A stretch of DNA of 64,000 nucleotides from an uncultured Prevotellaceae bacterium. GTDB taxonomy: Bacteria; Bacteroidota; Bacteroidia; Bacteroidales; Bacteroidaceae. Below the pieces are notes generated by a model. The model made no database searches. It saw only the letters and a list, made by a program, of their open reading frames with translations, and was not told the origin of the DNA. The stretch lies in the NCBI GenBank assembly GCA_947305005.1, contig CAMZCM010000013.1:1-64000 (forward strand). Reading direction: 5' to 3'. Below are positions 1 through 8,389 of this stretch, in pieces. Numbering within the stretch: position 1 is the stretch's first letter; the number at the start of each line of letters is the position of its first letter. The translations under genes were made by a program, and so were the position numbers.

Positions 1-160
1 ATTTTTCAACAGCTTTCCCACTTGTTCATACACAGGTTCAAAATCAATACAATATTTACACCATGGTGCCCAATATTTCAACAACACATCTGCTTTTCCT
101 TCTTGAACATATTTTTTAAAAAGTATTCTCAAAAAGTGTTCAAGAATGATGAAATTATTG

Positions 161-168
161 TATCTTTG
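161..168 (+). promoter_or_regulatory. Putative -7 box TATCTTTG of the FAS1-SusCD operon
   Basis: TATCTTTG matches the Bacteroidetes -7 consensus TAnnTTTG. No clear TTTG is seen 19-20 bases upstream, only GTTC at 138-141, so the -33 element is weak. Transcription would start near 175 and give a leader of about 90 bases before the first ATG. Confidence 0.5.
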
Positions 169-178
169 ACACCAATAA

Positions 179-193
179 TGGGCTTTGAGCCCA
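179..193 (+). promoter_or_regulatory. Short hairpin at the predicted 5' end of the operon mRNA
   Basis: TGGGCT-TTG-AGCCCA is a perfect 6-bp stem with a 3-base loop. It begins a few bases after the predicted transcription start, so it would sit at the extreme 5' end of the mRNA. It is too short and has no U tract, so it is not a terminator. A role in stabilising the message is an inference. Confidence 0.35.
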
Positions 194-265
194 AAAACTA
201 ACTAGCTACTTCGTTGAGAAGTCTCTTTAACCAAAAGGAAATCAATTTATAATAATAGTTTTTGC

Positions 266-3184
266 ATGAACTACAGTATTCTCAAACGAAAGCTCTCTTT
301 TCATGTGAGTTTTTCGTGTGCTGCAATTCTACTATTCGGCAATTCACTGTTGGTGACGTCGTGTAAGGACGAGTTGCTGACAGGTATGCCTGTATGGTTG
401 GGTAGCAGTATTTATGAAGAACTGGAAGAGCGTGGCTCCTTCACCCAAACATTGGCGTTGATTAATGACCCCGATCTTTCAGAGTATCCACCATTGTTAC
501 GGAAGACAGGTAGTATGACGCTCTTTGTGGCCGATGATGCCGCATGGGGACGTTATCTTTCCAAACGTGGCTTATCTTCTGTTAATCAACTGTCAAAAGC
601 AGAGAAAAAGAACCTCTTGAAATCGGCGATGATTAACAATGCCTATCTGATTGACCTGTTAAGTAATCTTCCAGGTGATCCTCCTGCAGAAGGATCATGC
701 ATGCGTCGTGATACGCGTGTGGATGTAGAGGATTCTATTAGGGTCTTGTCTTCGGCAGATTTTCCAGCATATAACATCAATCGTGTAGATGATGATGGAA
801 ATGTGATTGACCATTGGCAAAATGTACGTAATCTGTCAAGTATAAAATTGATTAACAGATATCGTCAAGAAGGAGCTCTTTATGATGATAGTAAACCCAT
901 GGTGCATTTCCTGCCGCGTTTCATGTCACAGAACTCCATTACAGACAATGACCTCTCGATTCTCACAAACGGTGTATCCAATACCATTAATCGCAGTTAT
1001 ATCAATGGATATGCTATTGCCAAGAATGATGGTCGTTGGGCTGATCGAGATATAGAACAGACTGGTGTCTCGAAGGAATATCTTCAGGATATTACCTGTC
1101 AGAATGGTTATATACATATATTAGAAGAGGTACCGGAACAATTGGGAAGTATGGCTGAAATCATTGCTTCCAAGCCTAAGTTTAGTATTTTCAATTCTTT
1201 ATTAGATCGCTTTAGTTATCCTCAGTGGGTCTCCGAACAGGAAGTAAATGGAACGAAGGAGACGTATTATACGAAACGTTATCTGAATTCATCTCTGAAT
1301 CATGGTTTGAATAGTTATGTGGATAAAAATGGACAGACTGTAACATACAGTGATGTCCTGAGTATCGATCCGGGATGGAACCAATATGTTTTGTACACCT
1401 CAGGAGGACGTAATTCTATCGCAGAAAATGAAGCCGCAATGTTCGTGCCAAATGATGACCAGATGAATGCCTATTTACAAGGAGAAGGTCATGCTATTGG
1501 CGTGAAATATGGTTCATGGGATAAGGTGCCTGACAATCTGGTTGCTCCATTCATTAACAACTGTATCCAAAAGAGTTTTGTTGCTACTACACCCAGCAAA
1601 TTCGCTGCGATGAAGAATACAGCTGCAGAACCTATGAATATTACAGCCGATGATATTACCAATTGTTATATGGCTTGTAACGGCGTAGTGTATGAAGTGA
1701 ATAATGTTTTTGCTGCTCCTGAACACGAATCCGTTTTGTTCCCTGCTCTTTTGCGTGCTGACGAGGATATGAGTATGAGTGATATGATTACCAAGTTTGA
1801 CCCTACGGTGTCAGGAACCTCAACAGAGGTGAAGAATGCATGGAAACTGAATGAGTTCAAAGCCTATTTGAATTCCATGAGTAGTACTTATAGTTTCCTC
1901 CTGCCTTCTGATCAGGCTTATCGCTATTATGTCGATCCTTATTCCTTTACAGACAAAAAGAAACATGCAGGTTTTGTGTTCTATACAGATCCATCTTCTT
2001 CCCAACCTGTCAATGCCACGGCATATCTTTTGGATGAGAATGGCAACTTGACGTCAACTAAAGCGCCAGATCAACCCGATATTGCCACGATTGCCAACCG
2101 CCTGTATGATATTATGGACAATTCGATCATCGTGCATGGTCAGCGTGGTTCGCAAGCCTTCCATCCTGAGCAAACAATTTATCTGACAAAGGCTGGTAGC
2201 CCGGTACAAGTGACCTTTGAAGGAACAAAGGTGAAGAGAATCGCGGGTTCTATGCAAATAGGTAATGGAACATATACAGAGATCGATCCCTCGCTTCAGG
2301 TCTTTGATATGACTGAAAAGGGAAATGGTGTCACCTATATTTTGAATGCGCTGCCACAGCCTACGATTATCAGCCCGGATTCTTTAATTAATGACAGTAC
2401 CAATCATCCAGAATATAAGTCCTTTGCATGGTTGATGAATAATTCATCATACCGTTCGACCAGCGACAAATTGGATGGACATATATCCATTGACCATCCT
2501 ATCAGTTTGTTTGGTAACTATCATTATTCTGTTTATGTACCTCAGAGCTCAGCAATTGACGCTTTGGTCGCAGATAAGAAATTACCATCACCTGAATTGT
2601 GGGATGAGTGGGAGTTGTTTAGCAATAGTCTTGACAATGCAGAATTACCCCATACAGGTAAAAATCTCACTCCTGAACAAGAAGCAGAAAATGAAACCCG
2701 TCAGGCTGATATCAAAACCCTTAAAGATGATGCTACGAAGAAAATTGCAGAGATGCGTACTGTCATCAATAATTTTGTTCGTTATCATATCCAAGACGGC
2801 TCTGTGTTTATTGGTGGCGAGCAGACGACAGGAACCTTGTATGAAACGGCTGCAGTAGATACCATCTCTAATCGTTTCCATACCATTAACGTTGTCAATA
2901 ATGGTAATGCGATTAGCTTGACGAGCAACACCAATGGTCATGCAAATGTGATTAGTGGTAGTGATAGCAATCAAATGACTCGTCAGTATCTATTTGATAG
3001 CAGTGGCAATATTTTCTCATCATCGTTTGTGGTCTTCCACCTGATTGATAATGCATTGTCCTATGATGCTAACCAATATCTGACTGCAGATTTCCCCACT
3101 CCCGAATGGCCTTCATGGATGCCCAAGCCATCAGATCCTGATAGTTCACCATTCATAAAAAAGTATAGAAATAGAAGAAGATGA
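266..3184 (+). CDS. Multi-FAS1 (fasciclin) domain lipoprotein 1
   Basis: This is a 972-residue exported protein. The N-terminal hydrophobic segment ends in a lipobox, V-T-S-C with Cys33, so it should be a lipoprotein; in this operon type the outer membrane is the likely site. Four copies of the FAS1 core motif (hydrophobic strand followed by [P/D]-[S/N/D]-D-x-A/Q) can be seen near residues 86, 392, 543 and 754, which suggests four degenerate FAS1 domains. FAS1 domains usually mediate adhesion to proteins or polysaccharide, and the ligand here is unknown. A charged helical stretch lies near residues 805-835, and the C-terminus is very basic (KKYRNRRR). The stop overlaps the next start by four bases (ATGA at 3181-3184), implying translational coupling with the SusC gene. 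It is the first gene of a seven-gene operon. Confidence 0.85.
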   Translation: MNYSILKRKLSFHVSFSCAAILLFGNSLLVTSCKDELLTGMPVWLGSSIYEELEERGSFTQTLALINDPDLSEYPPLLRKTGSMTLFVADDAAWGRYLSKRGLSSVNQLSKAEKKNLLKSAMINNAYLIDLLSNLPGDPPAEGSCMRRDTRVDVEDSIRVLSSADFPAYNINRVDDDGNVIDHWQNVRNLSSIKLINRYRQEGALYDDSKPMVHFLPRFMSQNSITDNDLSILTNGVSNTINRSYINGYAIAKNDGRWADRDIEQTGVSKEYLQDITCQNGYIHILEEVPEQLGSMAEIIASKPKFSIFNSLLDRFSYPQWVSEQEVNGTKETYYTKRYLNSSLNHGLNSYVDKNGQTVTYSDVLSIDPGWNQYVLYTSGGRNSIAENEAAMFVPNDDQMNAYLQGEGHAIGVKYGSWDKVPDNLVAPFINNCIQKSFVATTPSKFAAMKNTAAEPMNITADDITNCYMACNGVVYEVNNVFAAPEHESVLFPALLRADEDMSMSDMITKFDPTVSGTSTEVKNAWKLNEFKAYLNSMSSTYSFLLPSDQAYRYYVDPYSFTDKKKHAGFVFYTDPSSSQPVNATAYLLDENGNLTSTKAPDQPDIATIANRLYDIMDNSIIVHGQRGSQAFHPEQTIYLTKAGSPVQVTFEGTKVKRIAGSMQIGNGTYTEIDPSLQVFDMTEKGNGVTYILNALPQPTIISPDSLINDSTNHPEYKSFAWLMNNSSYRSTSDKLDGHISIDHPISLFGNYHYSVYVPQSSAIDALVADKKLPSPELWDEWELFSNSLDNAELPHTGKNLTPEQEAENETRQADIKTLKDDATKKIAEMRTVINNFVRYHIQDGSVFIGGEQTTGTLYETAAVDTISNRFHTINVVNNGNAISLTSNTNGHANVISGSDSNQMTRQYLFDSSGNIFSSSFVVFHLIDNALSYDANQYLTADFPTPEWPSWMPKPSDPDSSPFIKKYRNRRR

Positions 3185-6100
3185 AAGCATTGAGATATTA
3201 TATCACCCTGTGCCTGATGCTGATGACATCTTTGGCAATGGCACAAATCACCCGTATCAGTGGTACGGTCAATGATGATTTCGACGTACTGCCAGGCGTC
3301 AATGTCGTTGAAATTGATGCTTCCAATCGTATGGTCAACGCCACGGTGACCGATATGAATGGTAATTTTGTACTCCCCATTAAGAGTCAGAAGAACAAGG
3401 TCCGTTTCTCCTATATGGGCTTCCAACAGCAGATCCTGCCGATTAATAAAACTGTCTATAAGATTGTAATGGTGGAGAACGCCAAGCAAATGCAAACGGT
3501 GGAAGTAAAGGCGAAGAAAAAGATGAAGACTTCAGGTCTGGCTATTCCTGAACGTGAGGTCAGTTTCTCAGCACAAGGTATTTCAGCGAAGGAGTTTGAG
3601 GGCCTCGGTATCACTTCTGTTGATGAAGCGTTGCAAGGACGTATCGCAGGTCTGGATATTGTGGCGAATTCCGGAGACTTAGGTTCTGGTACGAGTATGC
3701 GTCTGCGTGGTGCCTCCACCGTTTCCACGTTAACATCCAACGAACCACTGATTGTTGTGAACGGCAATGTGTGGAATGTGGATATGAGCGACTTCGACAC
3801 TTCAACCGCCAACGAGGAAAAATTTGCACAACTGCTGAATGTCAATACCGAAGATATTGAAGACATTAAAGTATTGAAAGATGCAGCCGCTACGGCTATT
3901 TGGGGTTCACAAGGTGCAAACGGTGTGATTGAAATTACGACCAAGCGTGGTAGCAAGGGTGCTCCGCAGGTCAGCTATTCATTGAAGATGACGATGACGC
4001 ATCAGCCCAAGGGCGTAGATATGCTTACGGGTGACCAATACACGATGCTCTTGAAGGAAGCATATTTCAATCCTCGTCAGGAGACTCTCATCGGTCAAGT
4101 GCAAGAATTAAACTACAATGAGAATGATTCAGAGTTCCTGATGTTTAACAAGAACACCGACTGGGTGGATCTGGTGCAGCAGAACGGTTTGCGTCAGAAT
4201 CATTATGTCAGTGTCTCTGGTGGTGATGAGAAGACGCTGTTCCGCATCTCAGGCGGTTACGACCATGAGACGGGTACGATCATTAAGCAGAAGTTAAACC
4301 GTTTCTCTACTCGTATGGCTCTTGACTATTATGTCAACGATCGTATCAAGATCATATCCAATTTCGCGTTGACATATACGAAGAACAATCGTAACTATCA
4401 TGGCTTGTTAGATATTGCTCGCAAGAAGATGCCGAATCTCTCACCGTATCGTTATGAGCTTGATGCCAACGGCAATGAGTACAACACGGGAGAATACTAC
4501 ATCGTACCTCAATATGCATTCACCAATCATGGTGCGTTGACTGCCGAATCAACGGGCCCGTTCAGCAAGTATTTCAATGATCAGCGTGATCTGCCGAACC
4601 CATTGGCAAGTGCTGAATATGCGGTTAACGACCAAACGACTTATGACATTACGCCAGAATTGGAATTGGAATATAAGTTATTAGGTCTGGATGACAGTTC
4701 TACACAATTGAAATATAATGGTCGTGTGGTGATGAATGTTTATAATGACTATACTGATAAGAGTTTACCACGTTCGTTGGTAAGTACACCTTATTATGAT
4801 AATGGTTCCGCCTATAGCTTCAGCCGCAAGAATCTTGCATTTACGACAACACATACGTTGACCTTCCAACCGCATTTCAGTAATGAAGACCATTATTTCA
4901 TGGCATTAGGCCGATTCCAGTTGGTTAGCGGTAGTTCCAGCAGTCAGAGTTCGGATGTCTATCGTTTACCAGCGTCATTGGAGTCTGTCACCTCTGGAGG
5001 TTATATCACAGGTATGGGCAGTGGCTATAACGAATGGCGCAGCCTCTATTACACGCTTTCTGCGCACTACTCCTTCAAAAGTCGCTATGTGCTTGATTTC
5101 TCCTTCCGATTGGATGGTACGACTAAATTCGGTCCCAACAATCGTTGGGGTTACTTCCCCGCTCTTTCTGGACGTTGGAACGTCATTGATGAGCCGTGGA
5201 TGAAATGGGCACGCGAAAAACTCAAGATGTCAATGTTGAGTATCAGTCCAGGTTGGGGTTGGGTCGGTAATCCACCAACTGCGGATTATCTTTATATGAA
5301 CAGTTTTGCATCCGGTAATCCCTATCTCGGATCTGTATCTATGAATCCCAGTGGTCTGAAACTGACCGATCTCAAATGGGAGAACAAATTCACGTGGAAT
5401 GTCGGATTTCGTACAGGTTTCTTTGATGACAACCTACAATTCGTTGTAGATCTCTATCATCAGACAACAAAGGATATGTTGATGGCCAATGCTGGTATCC
5501 CCAGTTCTAACGGTTGGTCTTCCCTGCGTTATCGTAATGTAGGTGACATGGTCAATAAAGGTTGGGAGTTCCAAATCTTAGGCAATAACCTTCTGAAGGT
5601 AGGGAAGTTCTTCATGGATGTCAATGTCAACTTTGCGAATAACAAGAATGTGATATCGAGCATGGATCCTCTTATCTTAGAAGGTTTGAACATAGATTGG
5701 GATGAGAAGAACCGCAGTATCATTCAACGTGTACAGGTGAATAACCCATTCGGTTCCATTTACGGCTTCCGTTATAAAGGGGTTTATCAATACAGTTATG
5801 AGACGGCTCGTAATATCGCTCGTGGAACAATGCCTTCCGCTTTGCGTCAATACAACAATCTGCAAGAATGTATTGATGCTGGCTACACATTCCCCATTGT
5901 CATGAATGCCGATGGCCAGTGGGTAGCAGATAGTGAGGGCGATCCTATCCAACAGCGTTTCTGCTATAAGACAGAGACGGGTTCAGGCTATCGTTTCAAA
6001 GGTGGTGATGCCATCTATGAAGATGTGAATAATGATGGTAACATCAATCAGTTGGATATCGTCTATTTGGGTAACTCACTTCCCAGATTAACGGGTGGTT

Positions 6101-6579
6101 TCGGCTTTAAGTTCCATTATGACCGTCTGACATTGAATGCTCAGTTCAACTATCGTATAGATTACGATATTGTCAACCGAGCTCGTTTGGATATGGAATC
6201 CATGATTAGCAATAACAACCAGAGTCAGGCCGTGAATTATCGTTGGCGCAAGGAGGGTGATGTGACGACTATCCCCCGTGCGATGAACGGTGATATGGCT
6301 GTGAATTATAATACGCTGATCAGTGACCGATTCGTAGAAGATGGTACATTCCTGAGATTGAATTATCTGCAGTTGAGCTACAGCGTCAATCCGAAGGTTC
6401 TGAAGAAATGGCACATGAGGCAGCTGAGTCTGTATGCCAGTGCGAACAATTTATTCTGTTTGACCAAATATTCGGGCGTTGATCCGGAAATGGGATATGG
6501 TGGCTATGGTGTCACCACTGATGATAACCCAACTCCACGCTCAAAGTCTTACACATTGGGTCTTACCATTGGTTTCTAA
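3181..6579 (+). CDS. SusC/RagA-family TonB-dependent outer membrane transporter 1
   Basis: This is an 1132-residue protein, a usual SusC size. A signal peptide ends at AMA-Q (residues 21/22). Residues about 24-105 form the carboxypeptidase-regulatory-like domain typical of SusC (ISGTVND, then DMNGNFVLPI). The plug follows at about 125-260 and carries the family motifs MRLRGAST, EPLIVVNGN, IEDIKVLKDAAATAIWGS and GANGVIEITTKRG. The remainder is a TonB-dependent beta-barrel ending in an aromatic residue (LTIGF). It lies between a FAS1 lipoprotein, overlapped by four bases, and its SusD partner 13 bases downstream. Known SusCD pairs import oligosaccharides or peptides. No degradative enzyme is nearby, so the substrate cannot be inferred. 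Confidence 0.95.
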   Translation: MKALRYYITLCLMLMTSLAMAQITRISGTVNDDFDVLPGVNVVEIDASNRMVNATVTDMNGNFVLPIKSQKNKVRFSYMGFQQQILPINKTVYKIVMVENAKQMQTVEVKAKKKMKTSGLAIPEREVSFSAQGISAKEFEGLGITSVDEALQGRIAGLDIVANSGDLGSGTSMRLRGASTVSTLTSNEPLIVVNGNVWNVDMSDFDTSTANEEKFAQLLNVNTEDIEDIKVLKDAAATAIWGSQGANGVIEITTKRGSKGAPQVSYSLKMTMTHQPKGVDMLTGDQYTMLLKEAYFNPRQETLIGQVQELNYNENDSEFLMFNKNTDWVDLVQQNGLRQNHYVSVSGGDEKTLFRISGGYDHETGTIIKQKLNRFSTRMALDYYVNDRIKIISNFALTYTKNNRNYHGLLDIARKKMPNLSPYRYELDANGNEYNTGEYYIVPQYAFTNHGALTAESTGPFSKYFNDQRDLPNPLASAEYAVNDQTTYDITPELELEYKLLGLDDSSTQLKYNGRVVMNVYNDYTDKSLPRSLVSTPYYDNGSAYSFSRKNLAFTTTHTLTFQPHFSNEDHYFMALGRFQLVSGSSSSQSSDVYRLPASLESVTSGGYITGMGSGYNEWRSLYYTLSAHYSFKSRYVLDFSFRLDGTTKFGPNNRWGYFPALSGRWNVIDEPWMKWAREKLKMSMLSISPGWGWVGNPPTADYLYMNSFASGNPYLGSVSMNPSGLKLTDLKWENKFTWNVGFRTGFFDDNLQFVVDLYHQTTKDMLMANAGIPSSNGWSSLRYRNVGDMVNKGWEFQILGNNLLKVGKFFMDVNVNFANNKNVISSMDPLILEGLNIDWDEKNRSIIQRVQVNNPFGSIYGFRYKGVYQYSYETARNIARGTMPSALRQYNNLQECIDAGYTFPIVMNADGQWVADSEGDPIQQRFCYKTETGSGYRFKGGDAIYEDVNNDGNINQLDIVYLGNSLPRLTGGFGFKFHYDRLTLNAQFNYRIDYDIVNRARLDMESMISNNNQSQAVNYRWRKEGDVTTIPRAMNGDMAVNYNTLISDRFVEDGTFLRLNYLQLSYSVNPKVLKKWHMRQLSLYASANNLFCLTKYSGVDPEMGYGGYGVTTDDNPTPRSKSYTLGLTIGF

Positions 6580-6592
6580 ACTCTCAAATGTA

Positions 6593-8377
6593 ATGAATAT
6601 GAAACAGATATATTATTCCATTAAATACAGTACAGCAGGACTTCTTGCTTTAGTCTTGTTGGTCAGTTGTGCCGATTTCCTGGAGATTACTCCTCGTGAT
6701 ATCGTTACAGAGGATAATTTCTGGGATGAAAAAGCCGATGTGGAGCAGATGGTTGCTGGTTGCTATACAGCTATGCAGTCTCAGGATTTCATTTCGCGTT
6801 GTGTAGTTTGGGGCGATTTGCGCAGTGATGATATAGATGGTGCTACAGGTATCAGTGGACATAACGATTTATATCAGGCTTTACTGAATAACCTCCTTCC
6901 CACCAATTATTATACAGATTGGTCATCGTTCTATAACGTCATCAATAAATGCAATACGATTATTCGTATGGCTCCAGAGGTGAGTGAGAAAGATCCTGCT
7001 TATCGACAGAGTGATGTCAATGCAACGATTGCAGAGGTGACGGCATTACGTTCACTTTGTTATTGGTATCTCATTCGTGCTTTTGATGCAGTACCCTTCT
7101 ATCGCGACGCAGTGCAACAGGAAGATGAAGTGACTTATCCTGCTCCTTCCAGCTTCAACCAAATTCTTAATGAACTCATCGCCGACCTGGAAGCTGTGAA
7201 GGGGGATGCATTGGATCATTATCCTACGAGCAATAGTGATGACATTTCTTATAAATATAATAGTAATTGCAATCGCATTACCCGAAATGCTATTCGTGCG
7301 TTGCTCTGTGACATGTATTTATGGCGCGGTGACTATGACAAAGTCATATCAAGTATGAATGAGATCATGGCTGTGAAGGAAAAAGATTATAAGGACTTGG
7401 AGGGTTCTACGATGATCAAGACCTTCACGGGAAAAAACGGAACTAAAGCATACCTGTATTCCAACGAAATGTCTATCAACAATACTTTCAACAACATTTA
7501 TGGAGGATATGGTAATAGTTTTGAAAGTATTTTCGAATTGTCATTCAATTATGAAGGTGAGGGTAGTGCCTATATCATGAACACGGCATTAGGTCGTCTG
7601 TATGGTTCAGGTATTACTAAGAAAATTGATGGATTGGATGTCAATAATGGTACAGGAATCTTGAAACCTATGGAGAACATTGTCAGCGAAGGGAGTAAGT
7701 CTTCTCCTAGTGATTGGAAGGTATATAGGAATCCCTCTGATATTCGTTTCTATTGCGGCATTCGTTCTGTTGATGAAGATTACAGTGACGGTATTGTCAG
7801 AAAAGGAGTTGCTTCTACCTTCTCTGTTTCAACATCAGGAACTAAATATGTGAATTACAATGCAAATAATTTCTCATTGAAAACCGTGATGGATCGTAAC
7901 TGGATTTTCTATCGTTTGACTGATGTTATGCTGATGGGTGCAGAAGCTTATATTATGAAATCATCAGATGACAACACCACTGAAGACCAGGAGAATCTGA
8001 AGAAAGCTTTTGATCTCATTGAGATTGTGAATCAACGTGCAGTGACACAGCAGGCTCTTCAGTTGCATAACACAGCTACGGCTGCGTTTATGACACGTGC
8101 GAACCTGAAAAATGAGCTCCGTCGTGAGCGTCGCGCTGAATTGATGTTTGAAGGAAAACGCTGGTTCGATATTATCCGTTATTGCCGTCAGGATGGCAGC
8201 CTGAATTTGGCAAAGGAGGTTCCGGCTAAGAGCGGAAGTATCAAATCTACCAATCCCTTCCCCAGCATGGATTATCTTTTCTGGCCATATTTCAAGAATG
8301 AGGTCAAGAAGAATCCAGATCTGAAGCAGAAAACAATCTATGATAAGGAAGATAGCAGTTTTGAAATGAATAAATAG
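6593..8377 (+). CDS. SusD/RagB-family surface lipoprotein 1
   Basis: This is the partner lid and binding lipoprotein of the upstream SusC. A longer in-frame reading begins at 6479, inside susC. The true start is taken as the ATG at 6593 (or 6599) because a proper signal peptide with lipobox L-V-S-C (Cys26) begins there, 13 bases after the susC stop. The protein is then 594 residues. The mature N-terminus has the SusD motif CADFLEITPRD. Helical SusD/TPR-like features follow, including ALRSLCYWYLIRAFDAVPF. The C-terminal family motif ELRRERRAELMFEGKRWFD lies near residue 515. It probably binds substrate at the surface and closes over the SusC barrel. The next FAS1 gene starts 12 bases later. 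Confidence 0.93.
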   Translation: MNMKQIYYSIKYSTAGLLALVLLVSCADFLEITPRDIVTEDNFWDEKADVEQMVAGCYTAMQSQDFISRCVVWGDLRSDDIDGATGISGHNDLYQALLNNLLPTNYYTDWSSFYNVINKCNTIIRMAPEVSEKDPAYRQSDVNATIAEVTALRSLCYWYLIRAFDAVPFYRDAVQQEDEVTYPAPSSFNQILNELIADLEAVKGDALDHYPTSNSDDISYKYNSNCNRITRNAIRALLCDMYLWRGDYDKVISSMNEIMAVKEKDYKDLEGSTMIKTFTGKNGTKAYLYSNEMSINNTFNNIYGGYGNSFESIFELSFNYEGEGSAYIMNTALGRLYGSGITKKIDGLDVNNGTGILKPMENIVSEGSKSSPSDWKVYRNPSDIRFYCGIRSVDEDYSDGIVRKGVASTFSVSTSGTKYVNYNANNFSLKTVMDRNWIFYRLTDVMLMGAEAYIMKSSDDNTTEDQENLKKAFDLIEIVNQRAVTQQALQLHNTATAAFMTRANLKNELRRERRAELMFEGKRWFDIIRYCRQDGSLNLAKEVPAKSGSIKSTNPFPSMDYLFWPYFKNEVKKNPDLKQKTIYDKEDSSFEMNK

Positions 8378-8389
8378 TAGATAGTCACT

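Larger units (their letters stand above)
1..204 (-). pseudogene. Thioredoxin-fold fragment, truncated at window edge, no ATG start
   Basis: The minus strand reads open from a TAG at 202-204 to the left edge of the window. From about position 120 downwards it encodes KKYVQEGKADVLLKYW followed by APWCKYCIDFEPVYEQ, which is the active-site segment of a thioredoxin or PDI-like domain (WCxxC, here WCKYC). There is no in-frame ATG between the stop and the motif. The only conventional alternative start is a TTG at 130-132. No signal peptide precedes the domain and no Bacteroidetes -7 box faces this direction. The stretch also contains the probable promoter of the plus-strand operon at 266. I infer a decayed or 5'-truncated thioredoxin gene whose body continues left of the window. 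A real gene with an unusual start is the alternative. Confidence 0.5.

Noticed and set aside
6479..6592. N-terminal extension of SusD 1 into susC
   Set aside because: The extension is the +1 frame of the end of susC, and the lipoprotein signal peptide starts at 6593 or 6599.
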